From a virus, in the IMG/VR virus record IMGVR_UViG_3300030673_000004, positions 124,001-188,000 of that record: a DNA stretch of 64,000 nt, one strand, 5' to 3'. Position 1 is the stretch's first letter. Each line of letters opens with the position of its first letter. Shown piece after piece: positions 16,401 through 22,405 of the stretch. The position numbers and the translations under genes are program-made. The notes below the pieces were generated by a model, which ran no database searches, had not been told where the DNA came from, and was given only the letters and a program-made list of their open reading frames with translations.

Positions 16401-17849
16401 ACAACTAAGTTTGTGAACAATGAGGTCATCTATTGGGATTTGGATACTAAAGTATCTGAGTCTTTTACTGCTGATGACATTTTAGTTGATCGTAGTGGTG
16501 CCGTGACAGGATCTATTGGTGCTCTATATATTGCTTTGGAGTCCACACCAGTAACAAAGTATGGTGTCAAAGCTACTATGAGTGGAGTAACTTTTGCCGA
16601 TTATACATTGTCTGGAAATCAGATTCTGTTGACAGCAACGTCTACTGCGTCAATCAGTGGTACCCTAGTTTTCAATTATGTATCTGTCGGTTCAGAGCCT
16701 TCTCTAGGATCAACTTACTACATCTCTGGCAACTACAAGAGACCTGCTAGTAAGTATAATACGCTTCTTACGTATTCTACTTATGAAGATGCTCGTGATG
16801 CTCTGGCCCCCATGACTGCCAGTAATAACTTGGCAATCATGAATGAGCTGGCTTGGTCTCAGTCCTATACGCCGGTTAAGGTAGGCTTCATTCAGATTCA
16901 AGATTCGGATGATGATGGTGTGATCAGTACAGATGACGTGACCAACGCTTTGGAAGCAGCCGCATCTGTATCAGGCATTACTGAGGTTACCCCTATCGGT
17001 TTGTCATCCTTCTTAAGTAAGATTATGGCTTTTGATGAGAAGGGTCAGGATCCATTTGAGAAGCGTGAGCATATCACCTGGTACGGATTCCCTATTGGAA
17101 CTGCTGTTGGAGATTCCAATACAGTAGGTACCCTTGTGTATTATGCCCAGAACACGTTGAAGAGCTACGGGTCCGCGCTAACACACGGTCGTCGTGTAAT
17201 GATAGGTCACACTAAGGCTACCATGACGATAACTCTGTACGATGGAACAGATACTTCGGTAACGTTGGATGGTTCATTCATCAATGGTGCTGCTTGTGCT
17301 CTTTGGGCTGCTCGTCCGAATAACTCTACAACGCTATTGAAGAAAAATCTTCTTGGCTTTGATACCATTGATACCTATTCGGATACCGATAACAACACTC
17401 TTGGTGCCGCAAGCATCATCTGGTTGAAGCCTAATGGGGCGGGTGTTTATCAGTTCATGGAAGATATCACTATTGATAATTCCGATGCTACTTTCCAGAG
17501 CTTGCTTGCTACTGGTACTAAGTTGGATGCTGAGCGTGTTGTTCGTAGAGAGATGGATGCTGGTCTTGTTGGTGTTGTTGCCGATACACCGGAATCTGGT
17601 GTAGCTCTGGTTCGGACTAAGTTGGTAACTATCCTTTCCGGTTTAGTGTCCCAGGGACTCATTGCTCCCTACCAGACATCGGATGGATCACCTCGTGCTA
17701 TCTCGTCTGCTGATATTTTAGTCTATGTGGATTCGTCGGATCCAACTCTTTACAATTTCTTCTACGTCATCTACTCGCGCACTGTGATCAAGAGACTGTA
17801 CGGTATGTATTCCGTAAACAAAAATCTCTTTACCTCCTCTGCGTCGTAA
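13422..17849 (+). CDS. Giant contractile tail sheath protein (1475 aa)
   Basis: The C-terminal ~330 residues look like the conserved sheath core: WYGFPIG, then LTHGRRVMIGH, INGAACALWAARPNNSTT, NGAGVYQFMEDITIDN, and a final strand region VIYSRTVIKRLYGMYSVNKN that links neighbouring subunits. The N-terminus (NPGRYVPVGAYTSEIVQASG) is the usual sheath arm. Between them lie about 900 residues of beta-rich Thr/Ala/Gly-rich modules; related phage sheaths are usually 450-700 residues in total. One module type (YTFAW ... VGDTYTFSAYAP, ~225-310) recurs at ~725-905 with another module (TVTDG ... TAANL ... VTLVNDKTG) inserted inside it. An EF-hand-like loop, D-S-D-D-D-G-V-I-S-T-D-D, is at 1161-1172. Ribosome site GAAGGA. 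Confidence 0.87.
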   Translation: MATSLNPGRYVPVGAYTSEIVQASGTNLDTATRIPTYIGVGSRLINQANLQISRAYINDAPLTFTATSPHTAALSPLAVCNKSMTTIVDSKAVAVRSDLWYFNSDGSTVVIADAAYRSGEVYTISYQSADASIGDAMPYAGIREITSVGTFASQSQFERNTDFYLSTSVGSVGAKIDSSTGEYVQYTNSAATFTAVTHTSGAGSAKVALDAYTEFNHNYSRSYTLQVTASSSTAYTFAWTATPIASGNDAAPSVPLTSAVAAPTFLVDSTLVQTQTVTLEYGVKVDFDFSGSTSFVVGDTYTFSAYAPALIEPHSAFANKNQYAVATDVIAADDNTGVGSLVADVDGYTGTTNLNVQLNVVSVDPAISAASVPTGTVTLTGTPVDGQAFVISNGLAGTKKVTRTFEFDTDGVRSVADSTLVPVSTVAATYSVGGIAFGTASAPVIPADGDVLVLNDGSSTYTFEFDSDNNLTNRSAIRVVIDTTSLLTAANLASAINSSAVRLTAANDVSSTYGKITLTNKVAGTIGNAANSYTGSAAVILTQPTNGTDASVNLSATTTALISALNSASTALGMVATSDDSTVGLVHLTYGAQFTLTALPTAADTVTVALGSTTNVFTFRALADATGATDVAIGTTVAATVANLAAKLSAEVSYLVAHTDVTVTVAHAYGRSLTLSKTSSVVTILSSVVDNASASSVGNVAITAVSTLSNVTLAGMSGGVVAADAPDHLTFAWGVGGDIFAGGTFTVAETDKATKEFTLVRGIKVKLSQAIASHAAGSVVFHSQPAVADLLTVTDGLGESAHVFEFSTTGTVTSGHTAVLIGSSIATTAANLVATVNAATTALAITASLSGSTVTLVNDKTGTGSSNAYNTAITTTSTHLATTGFAGGKENYAVGDVYTFTVKAPRKFPTAYDSRTVEFTVSQVGLTGSGVTTDNGYVAFTYSSSTPEGGFGSVTAATSSYGYFSLPGQLTYAARNTIPTVSGANRFAVGDKFTTKFVNNEVIYWDLDTKVSESFTADDILVDRSGAVTGSIGALYIALESTPVTKYGVKATMSGVTFADYTLSGNQILLTATSTASISGTLVFNYVSVGSEPSLGSTYYISGNYKRPASKYNTLLTYSTYEDARDALAPMTASNNLAIMNELAWSQSYTPVKVGFIQIQDSDDDGVISTDDVTNALEAAASVSGITEVTPIGLSSFLSKIMAFDEKGQDPFEKREHITWYGFPIGTAVGDSNTVGTLVYYAQNTLKSYGSALTHGRRVMIGHTKATMTITLYDGTDTSVTLDGSFINGAACALWAARPNNSTTLLKKNLLGFDTIDTYSDTDNNTLGAASIIWLKPNGAGVYQFMEDITIDNSDATFQSLLATGTKLDAERVVRREMDAGLVGVVADTPESGVALVRTKLVTILSGLVSQGLIAPYQTSDGSPRAISSADILVYVDSSDPTLYNFFYVIYSRTVIKRLYGMYSVNKNLFTSSAS

Positions 17850-17902
17850 GTGAAGTTTTGAAATTCACAGATCACACCGATTTATACTCAAAGTAGGACT
17901 CC

Positions 17903-18391
17903 GTGAAAGTAATTAGACGACCAACTCTGTTTGAAATTACAGCAGCTCTTGCCAAGTCCGGTTATATGGATATGGCAACAGATCTGGCTGCTAAAGCAGG
18001 TGTTGACGTTGATGATTTGCTTACTTCTCGTTTGAACAAACTTGTTAAACCCAAGTATGTTCGTGAGAAAGTTAAGTCTGCTTATTTGTATCCAAAGCAA
18101 GCGGGCTTAACTGAGCAAGAGCAGAAAGATTTGCTTATCTCTTTTATTGAGAATTTGCAGAAATCCCCGAAGTATGCATTGCTTCCGAGTCTTGATGAGG
18201 CTGCTGGGAATTTTCTCCGGGTAGTTCTTCCTGGTAATCATCCAATTTGGTCCTATAAGATCTCTTTGGGTGATTACCGCTCTTTGGGTTTGGATCAGGT
18301 TGTTTCGGAATCTTCATTGATTGGAGCTTATGTCCGTAAGCCGCGTGCTGACGTACAAGACAAGCTCAGTGATTCATCTAATCACAATTAA
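17903..18391 (+). CDS. Hypothetical virion protein between sheath and tube, 162 aa
   Basis: Not recognised. GTG start, with AGGA about 7 nt upstream. The protein is basic and mainly helical (residues 1-110), with KxxKxxYLYPKQAGLTEQEQKDLLISFIENL in the middle, then a short beta segment. Lying between sheath and tube genes, it is probably co-expressed with them as a tail component or assembly factor. No motif points to an enzyme. Confidence 0.6.
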   Translation: MKVIRRPTLFEITAALAKSGYMDMATDLAAKAGVDVDDLLTSRLNKLVKPKYVREKVKSAYLYPKQAGLTEQEQKDLLISFIENLQKSPKYALLPSLDEAAGNFLRVVLPGNHPIWSYKISLGDYRSLGLDQVVSESSLIGAYVRKPRADVQDKLSDSSNHN

Positions 18392-18414
18392 ACATCAGAA
18401 CTGAGGTAAACTCT

Positions 18415-19050
18415 ATGAGCGGTAGCTACAGTAATCTTACAGGAGGTCTTGGGTACGGAAATACAGGTATCCAGACCGATAATTCTATAATTAATAGTGA
18501 TAATGGTCATTTTTCGTGGGACTCTACACACGCCCCCTATCAGCCAACAACCATGGTTTATCATGGTATGTCTATTGCAGTAACGCCTCCAGGTGGCACT
18601 ACAACGGAAATTGGACGTGTGCAGTCGTGGAATCCACAAGGTATGACACGTCAGGTTACACACAAAAGTGAGATATCCAAGACAGACTGGGGTCGTCCTG
18701 TGGATATCATTCCCGGCAAGGCTGACGGCTATACGATCAGCATGTCTAGGATTGAAGTTTGGAATAATGAGCTGGAAATTGTTCTTGGTTACTCGGAGCC
18801 TTGGCGTGATCTGATGGATCAGCAGTTCCCTGTGGATTTCTATGAATTCCTGTATAAAGGTAATAAGCTGTATCGTTGCTGGGTATATCCAAATGCTTGG
18901 TGCCAGTCATATTCACGACAGGATATATCAGCAGACGGTGATGGTATTGTATCTGTTAACGCAGACTTTGCTCATATGCCTAAGCTTCTGCTACCTGGCG
19001 TAGATACAATCTTCTCTGCTGGTAGTAACCCCTTAACGGCTGTCGGCTAA
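18415..19050 (+). CDS. Tail tube protein candidate, 211 aa
   Basis: Just downstream of the sheath gene, the usual place for the tube protein, and of typical size. It has a Gly/Ser/Asn-rich N-terminus and a beta-rich core with V-TPPGGTTTEIGRVQSWNPQG, DGYTISMSRIEVWNNE and LYRCWVYPNAWCQSYSRQDISADGDGIV. This alternation of strands around a central helix is what the hexamer-forming tube fold needs. AGGTAAA lies upstream of the ATG. The call combines position, size and strand pattern; I see no single diagnostic motif. Confidence 0.65.
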   Translation: MSGSYSNLTGGLGYGNTGIQTDNSIINSDNGHFSWDSTHAPYQPTTMVYHGMSIAVTPPGGTTTEIGRVQSWNPQGMTRQVTHKSEISKTDWGRPVDIIPGKADGYTISMSRIEVWNNELEIVLGYSEPWRDLMDQQFPVDFYEFLYKGNKLYRCWVYPNAWCQSYSRQDISADGDGIVSVNADFAHMPKLLLPGVDTIFSAGSNPLTAVG

Positions 19051-19089
19051 CCCCTAACCACCTAGATACACTAAACAAAGGAAATTACA

Positions 19090-19869
19090 ATGGGAATGTC
19101 AATGTTCAATAATAACATCGGGCTGGCTATCGGCAAGTCGCTCGCAAATGATCAGAAGCAGAAGCTGGGCTATCGTGGAGATATGTACTTCGCTGATGCT
19201 CTTCCTCTGAATCGTTCGGAGGCTAAGGTTATGATTGGTTATGATCGTAGCTTAGGTCGCCCATCTCTGAATCAGGTTAGCAGTTTTGTGCTGGCTAAGT
19301 TTGACGGTGAAGTGGATCCCAAGTTGGCTTCAGTTCAGTACCACGAGAAGGGTTTTCAGCATGCAGTTACTGTTGCTGGTGTCTTGATGAGCAAGCGTTT
19401 GCCCGCTGAAGAGAGCAAGCAGATGGAGGCTTTATCCTCTACTATGTTCTTGGATACTACTCTAGGAGAGACTTGGGAAATCAAGGCCGATAACGGTCAT
19501 GATTATCTTGAGTGTGTACGTGATGAAGATATTGGTTCTATACTTAAAGCCGCCCGTGGAAAGCATGTTGTATCTGCTTCTTGCAGTTTTGCTAGTGTAG
19601 CTACGGGTTCTGTTGAGTTCAATGTAGGTGATACTGTTGAATTTATCGGTAACGGTATTCTGCGTGTAGGTGTTGTCAAGTCTAAGACTGACAGCAAGGT
19701 TACTATTTCGTCTGATGATCAGTCCCTGATTGTTGATGCTGAATCTGTTATCAAGGTTGTTGAACTAAGCCCAAAGAGTGCTGAAGAGCAGCGTAAGGTT
19801 GTGTTTGACTACTTTAAGCAGGTTTATGGTCCCGAGCACGCTCGTGAGTTTGTTAAAGAGATGAAGTAA
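19090..19869 (+). CDS. Hypothetical tail-block protein with KOW-like C-terminal beta domain, 259 aa
   Basis: Strong ribosome site (AAAGGAAA). Codon use is GC-richer and highly adapted, like the capsid gene, so it is probably abundant. Residues 1-170 are mixed alpha/beta. Residues ~178-225 (VGDTVEFIGNGILRVGVV, then VTISSDDQSLIVDAESVIKVV) read like a small SH3/KOW-type barrel. The last 30 residues are helical. It is the last gene before the terminator that ends the tail operon. A virion or assembly role fits the context; function unknown. Confidence 0.6.
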   Translation: MGMSMFNNNIGLAIGKSLANDQKQKLGYRGDMYFADALPLNRSEAKVMIGYDRSLGRPSLNQVSSFVLAKFDGEVDPKLASVQYHEKGFQHAVTVAGVLMSKRLPAEESKQMEALSSTMFLDTTLGETWEIKADNGHDYLECVRDEDIGSILKAARGKHVVSASCSFASVATGSVEFNVGDTVEFIGNGILRVGVVKSKTDSKVTISSDDQSLIVDAESVIKVVELSPKSAEEQRKVVFDYFKQVYGPEHAREFVKEMK

Positions 19870-19895
19870 GTTAGAATTAATCGCTGTATTACTCT

Positions 19896-19923
19896 AAGGC
19901 TAATTTCGGTTAGCCTTTTTTGT
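19896..19923 (+). terminator. Intrinsic terminator ending the sheath/tube operon
   Basis: AAGGCTAA (19896-19903) pairs with TTAGCCTT (19910-19917) around TTTCGG, followed by a T-run. It marks the left border of the small-gene island that follows. Confidence 0.9.
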
Positions 19924-19933
19924 GCTCTTCCTG

Positions 19934-19962
19934 TTGACAAGCATACAAAATTAATGTATATT
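19934..19962 (+). promoter_or_regulatory. Sigma70-type promoter with dyad operator
   Basis: TTGACA (19934-19939), 17 bp, TATATT (19957-19962). The spacer carries ATACA and the -10 overlaps TGTAT, making the dyad ATACA-N7-TGTAT. The following leader (to 19994) is nearly identical to that of the promoter at 21281. Confidence 0.88.
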
Positions 19963-19994
19963 TGTTCTTGTCACCTCAATAGCAAGGATTACAA

Positions 19995-20180
19995 ATGAAG
20001 ATCACTGAACTAACAGACGCTCAATGCAAGAAGATTGCTCAGCATAATCCTGATTGGATGGCTAAGAATCGTCCTGCTTGGATAGCTGAAAATCGCCCTT
20101 ATTGGATGGCTAAACATTGCCCGGAAGTAATGGCAAAGTATACTTTTGATGTTCCTGCAGATATTCTTAAATATCTGTGA
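19995..20180 (+). CDS. Small octapeptide-repeat protein, 61 aa
   Basis: First gene of the small-gene island, with its own promoter and an AAGGA ribosome site. Residues 17-48 are four tandem octapeptides: HNPDWMAK, NRPAWIAE, NRPYWMAK, HCPEVMAK. The register is Asn/His-x-Pro-x-Trp-x-Ala-x. The N-terminal 16 residues are helical (MKITELTDAQCKKIAQ). The repeated Pro/Trp units suggest a compact helical hairpin repeat for protein or nucleic acid contact. I do not know a function for this kind of protein. Its strong dedicated promoter suggests early expression. Confidence 0.72.
   Translation: MKITELTDAQCKKIAQHNPDWMAKNRPAWIAENRPYWMAKHCPEVMAKYTFDVPADILKYL
20043..20138 (+). repeat. Four tandem 24-bp units encoding the octapeptide repeats
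   Basis: The coding units are 24 bp, in frame. The first three are clearly related at the DNA level (each with a CCT or close variant, then TGG-ATG/ATA-GCT); the fourth has drifted. This supports expansion by slippage or unequal exchange. Confidence 0.75.
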
Positions 20181-20187
20181 GATACTA

Positions 20188-20216
20188 TTGACATTCATAC
20201 AAAATTAATGTATATT
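20188..20216 (+). promoter_or_regulatory. Sigma70-type promoter with dyad operator; leaderless start
   Basis: TTGACA (20188-20193), 17 bp, TATATT (20211-20216), with the ATACA-N7-TGTAT dyad across spacer and -10. The ATG of the next gene is at 20223, 6 nt after the -10. Confidence 0.88.
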
Positions 20217-20222
20217 GTGTTT

Positions 20223-20540
20223 ATGAAAATCGGACCTGCTTCTGCAACTGGAAATACTTATCCCCACCGTCAGATTCTATTGGCGACGGGGTGGCAGTGG
20301 AATGGGCAGCTTCGTTGCTGGCAGAAAGCACGCTACGAGGAAGGGAGTTTGACTCTTTCCGGCGTAACAATCACAGTACACTGGGATCTTGTAGATCACC
20401 TTACGCAGATGATTGCGGATCTGAAGCGTCCTGTTGAGTTTAAGAATTCACATACGTATGCTCGTTCTATGTCACAGAAGAGTCAACTTCCTGACTTGGA
20501 GAGAGAGTTGCGTTGTGAGCTGGCTTTGCGTAACAACTGA
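20223..20540 (+). CDS. Hypothetical protein with leaderless start, 105 aa
   Basis: The ATG at 20223 lies at the predicted transcription start. An upstream in-frame ATG at 20208 falls inside the -10 and cannot be translated from this promoter. Residues ~15-60 show repeated aromatic residues (GWQWNGQLRCWQKARY) and a strand pair, reading as a small alpha/beta domain. The C-terminus is helical and charged. Not recognised. It sits in the island of short cassettes and is likely an early accessory gene acting on the host. Confidence 0.65.
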   Translation: MKIGPASATGNTYPHRQILLATGWQWNGQLRCWQKARYEEGSLTLSGVTITVHWDLVDHLTQMIADLKRPVEFKNSHTYARSMSQKSQLPDLERELRCELALRNN

Positions 20541-20562
20541 ATCCTAAAAGGAGTACACGTTT

Positions 20563-20886
20563 ATGTTTCACATTCATTCTTTCAGCGCATCCTCTGTGAC
20601 TGGTGCTACTGTTACTCAGCATGTAGATAAGTACTGGTACCCGGAGGTGCATACGCATCAAGTATGTGCCTGTGGTGTGTCAAAGGTTCGTGTTACGAAG
20701 CTGCCTTTCGTCCTTACAGAGTCTCTGGCATGGCGTTCTGTAGTCGCCTACCTTAGAATTGTTGCTTCACAGAATCCAAAGCATACCCTGATCGTGGCTA
20801 TGGCTGAGTTGAATGTCCTGTTCGATCAGTATGCTGAAAAAGTTGCAGCTAAGGAAGCGCAAGCAAACGTTCCAAAGGGTTCGTAG
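20563..20886 (+). CDS. Hypothetical protein, 107 aa, with Cys/His motif
   Basis: AAAGGAG lies before the ATG. Residues ~28-42 contain H-x-H-x-x-x-C-x-C (VHTHQVCACG), a possible metal site, and the N-terminus is also His-rich (FHIHSF). The rest is helical with a Lys/Ala-rich tail. It follows the leaderless gene by 22 nt and is probably on the same transcript. No family recognised. Confidence 0.6.
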   Translation: MFHIHSFSASSVTGATVTQHVDKYWYPEVHTHQVCACGVSKVRVTKLPFVLTESLAWRSVVAYLRIVASQNPKHTLIVAMAELNVLFDQYAEKVAAKEAQANVPKGS

Positions 20887-21011
20887 CTGCTCTGGTGTTA
20901 GTAATCAGCAAAAAGCTAATATTGATGCTGCCGTTGCTATAGTTTCAAATAAAGGCGCAGCATTGATATTCTTTCTGACTATAAAGATCTTTAACTTAGG
21001 AGGCTGTGTTT

Positions 21012-21275
21012 ATGTTTGGGGATGTAACTATGTTTATTTTCTGTTTTGGTGGTGTGCTGCTCATCTGTACTTTGTGGTTCCTTGTTAAGCCATCAGTGTC
21101 AACTAAGAATAAGGATCTGGTATTTTGCTTTGCTGTTGCCTGTGCATTCTTAGCTGGTGGTTTATTCGGACTACACATTTTTCAAAGCTTCTTAGCTTTG
21201 GGTATTTCGTTGTTGATCTTGATAAAGTGTAGAGTTTCCCGATTTAATTCTTGGCTTGAGCGATATCGTAAATAA
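21012..21275 (+). CDS. Small membrane protein, 87 aa
   Basis: TAGGAGG lies 8 nt before the ATG at 21012. Hydrophobic segments at ~6-26, ~37-55 and ~58-72 predict two or three membrane helices, ending in a short basic tail (RVSRFNSWLERYRK) expected in the cytoplasm. The 125-nt gap upstream has no gene I can support. Small inner-membrane proteins in phage accessory islands are often superinfection-exclusion or holin-like factors. Nothing here decides between these. Confidence 0.6.
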   Translation: MFGDVTMFIFCFGGVLLICTLWFLVKPSVSTKNKDLVFCFAVACAFLAGGLFGLHIFQSFLALGISLLILIKCRVSRFNSWLERYRK

Positions 21276-21280
21276 TTTAG

Positions 21281-21309
21281 TTGACAAGCATACAAATTGA
21301 ATGTATATT
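21281..21309 (+). promoter_or_regulatory. Sigma70-type promoter with dyad operator (near copy of 19934)
   Basis: TTGACA (21281-21286), 17 bp, TATATT (21304-21309), dyad ATACA-N7-TGTAT. The promoter and first ~20 nt of leader are almost identical to those at 19934, which suggests a duplicated expression cassette. Confidence 0.88.
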
Positions 21310-21339
21310 TGTTCTTGTCACCTCAACACGGAGTTCAAC

Positions 21340-21753
21340 ATGAGTCACCCTACTGTTACTGAAGCCGCTGATAAGTTTCGCGCTGCCGTGGAAGCTGCAC
21401 CTGATGTCACTGTGGCTGTAATGTCTATTCAGTTGGAGCAGATGACTGAGCAGCAGGAACATTTTCGTAGTATTACGAAGGATCTTGAGCATCTTCCTTA
21501 TGCAGATTTTGGTGTCATCTTTGAGGATGCTGTAAACCGTGTTGTTGTCGTGGAAGATATCATTGCTGGTCGCAAGGGGGAGTACAAGTATACTTCTGCT
21601 CTTCATGACGGTAAGCGTTGGCGTTGGCGTTGCGCCTCTTCCTACTGGGATAAGGTGGAGCTTGCTTATATGCAGGGCATCGCTGAGCAGCGGCTCGGTC
21701 TGAACAATCAGTTTGTTCTGTTCGCTGATCGCATGCTCACACCTGAGAAGTAA
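21340..21753 (+). CDS. Hypothetical protein, 137 aa
   Basis: The ATG at 21340 follows a CGGAG ribosome site and lies downstream of its own promoter; the open frame extends 5' into the promoter but that part cannot be translated. The first 70 residues are helical and acidic. A beta-rich part (VNRVVVVEDIIAGRKGEYKYTSALHDGKRWRWRC) and a C-terminal helix follow. Not recognised. Codon use is well adapted, suggesting good expression. Confidence 0.65.
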   Translation: MSHPTVTEAADKFRAAVEAAPDVTVAVMSIQLEQMTEQQEHFRSITKDLEHLPYADFGVIFEDAVNRVVVVEDIIAGRKGEYKYTSALHDGKRWRWRCASSYWDKVELAYMQGIAEQRLGLNNQFVLFADRMLTPEK

Positions 21754-21776
21754 ACAAAGTATCAATAGGAGTTTCT

Positions 21777-21977
21777 ATGTGGACACTACTTGTTTTTGTA
21801 CATGTCATGACGCCTTATGGGGCGTCGGATCCGGCTGCATCGTCACTTGAGATTCGTGGTTTCTCTTCTGAGCAGAATTGCCTGTCGCAGGGACCGAAAG
21901 CAGTTAAAACTGCAGTTCGTGCCAATCCCGGTTCTGCTCGGATCAGTGCCACCTTCACTTGCCTTGAAGTGCGTTAA
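21777..21977 (+). CDS. Hypothetical small protein, 66 aa, signal-like N-terminus
   Basis: AATAGGAG lies before the ATG. The N-terminus (MWTLLVFVHVMTPYGAS) is a short hydrophobic stretch that could be a weak signal peptide or membrane anchor. The rest is polar with Cys at ~35 and ~62, which could form a disulfide if exported. It follows the 137-aa gene by 23 nt, probably on the same mRNA. Function unknown. Confidence 0.5.
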   Translation: MWTLLVFVHVMTPYGASDPAASSLEIRGFSSEQNCLSQGPKAVKTAVRANPGSARISATFTCLEVR

Positions 21978-21982
21978 TTGCT

Positions 21983-22207
21983 ATGCTGAGCCTTTCTGTG
22001 GAACGCTATAATAGGCTAACAGCGCCGCCTGCTGTCGGTAGGCATGTAGTTATTATACACAGCACACCGACAGGTCCTGTTGCCGGTCGTAGAGGCTGCG
22101 TTGCTCGATTAAAGAATAGGTATGCTGGGGGCTTTTGTGAAGTAGATGCGCTGGTTGAACTCACAGACGGTACTTGTGAGTTCTGGTGGAACTGTGCTTA
22201 CGCTTAA
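21983..22207 (+). CDS. Hypothetical SH3-like small protein, 74 aa
   Basis: Starts 5 nt after the previous stop. The pattern GRHVVIIHSTPTGPVAGRRGCVARL, then a run ending EVDALVELTDGTCEFWW, is the strand-turn-strand spacing of a small SH3/KOW-like barrel. No catalytic motif. It is the last complete cassette gene before the terminator-like hairpin that ends the island. Assignment limited to fold character. Confidence 0.5.
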   Translation: MLSLSVERYNRLTAPPAVGRHVVIIHSTPTGPVAGRRGCVARLKNRYAGGFCEVDALVELTDGTCEFWWNCAYA

Positions 22208-22233
22208 ACTGCATAAAAGTATGTATGCGAATT

Positions 22234-22266
22234 AACCTCTAGTAAAGATATCTCTAGAGGTTTTTC
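22234..22266 (+). terminator. Terminator hairpin that also hides a ribosome site
   Basis: AACCTCTAG (22234-22242) pairs with CTAGAGGTT (22254-22262), followed by TTTCT. It ends the small-gene island. The right arm includes AGAGG (22256-22260), the only ribosome site available for the ATG at 22268, so read-through RNA would have that site paired. Confidence 0.75.
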
Positions 22267-22267
22267 T

Positions 22268-22405
22268 ATGCCTGATGCTGAGCAGCCCTTACGCTATGTT
22301 GACTTTGACGGCAAGATACGAGAAGTATCTGCTGCTGTTTTAGATAACTTGGACGATTATATTCCTCAAGAAGCGTCGGCTGCCTCTGAGAGGGAGCTTA
22401 ACTAA
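22268..22405 (+). CDS. Short acidic leader peptide gene upstream of the amidoligase cluster, 45 aa
   Basis: The ATG lies 7 nt after AGAGG in the terminator stem. The frame encodes 45 residues (MPDAEQPLRYVDFDG at the start, SASERELN-like acidic end) and its TAA overlaps the ATG of amidoligase paralogue 3 (TAATG). It therefore looks like a coupled small gene whose translation delivers ribosomes to the large downstream gene. The product is acidic and helical with no recognised domain. Confidence 0.55.
   Translation: MPDAEQPLRYVDFDGKIREVSAAVLDNLDDYIPQEASAASERELN

Noticed and set aside
21277-21765. 162-codon minus-strand open frame
   Set aside because: Fully antisense to the well-supported gene at 21340-21753 with its own promoter and ribosome site; the minus frame has neither.
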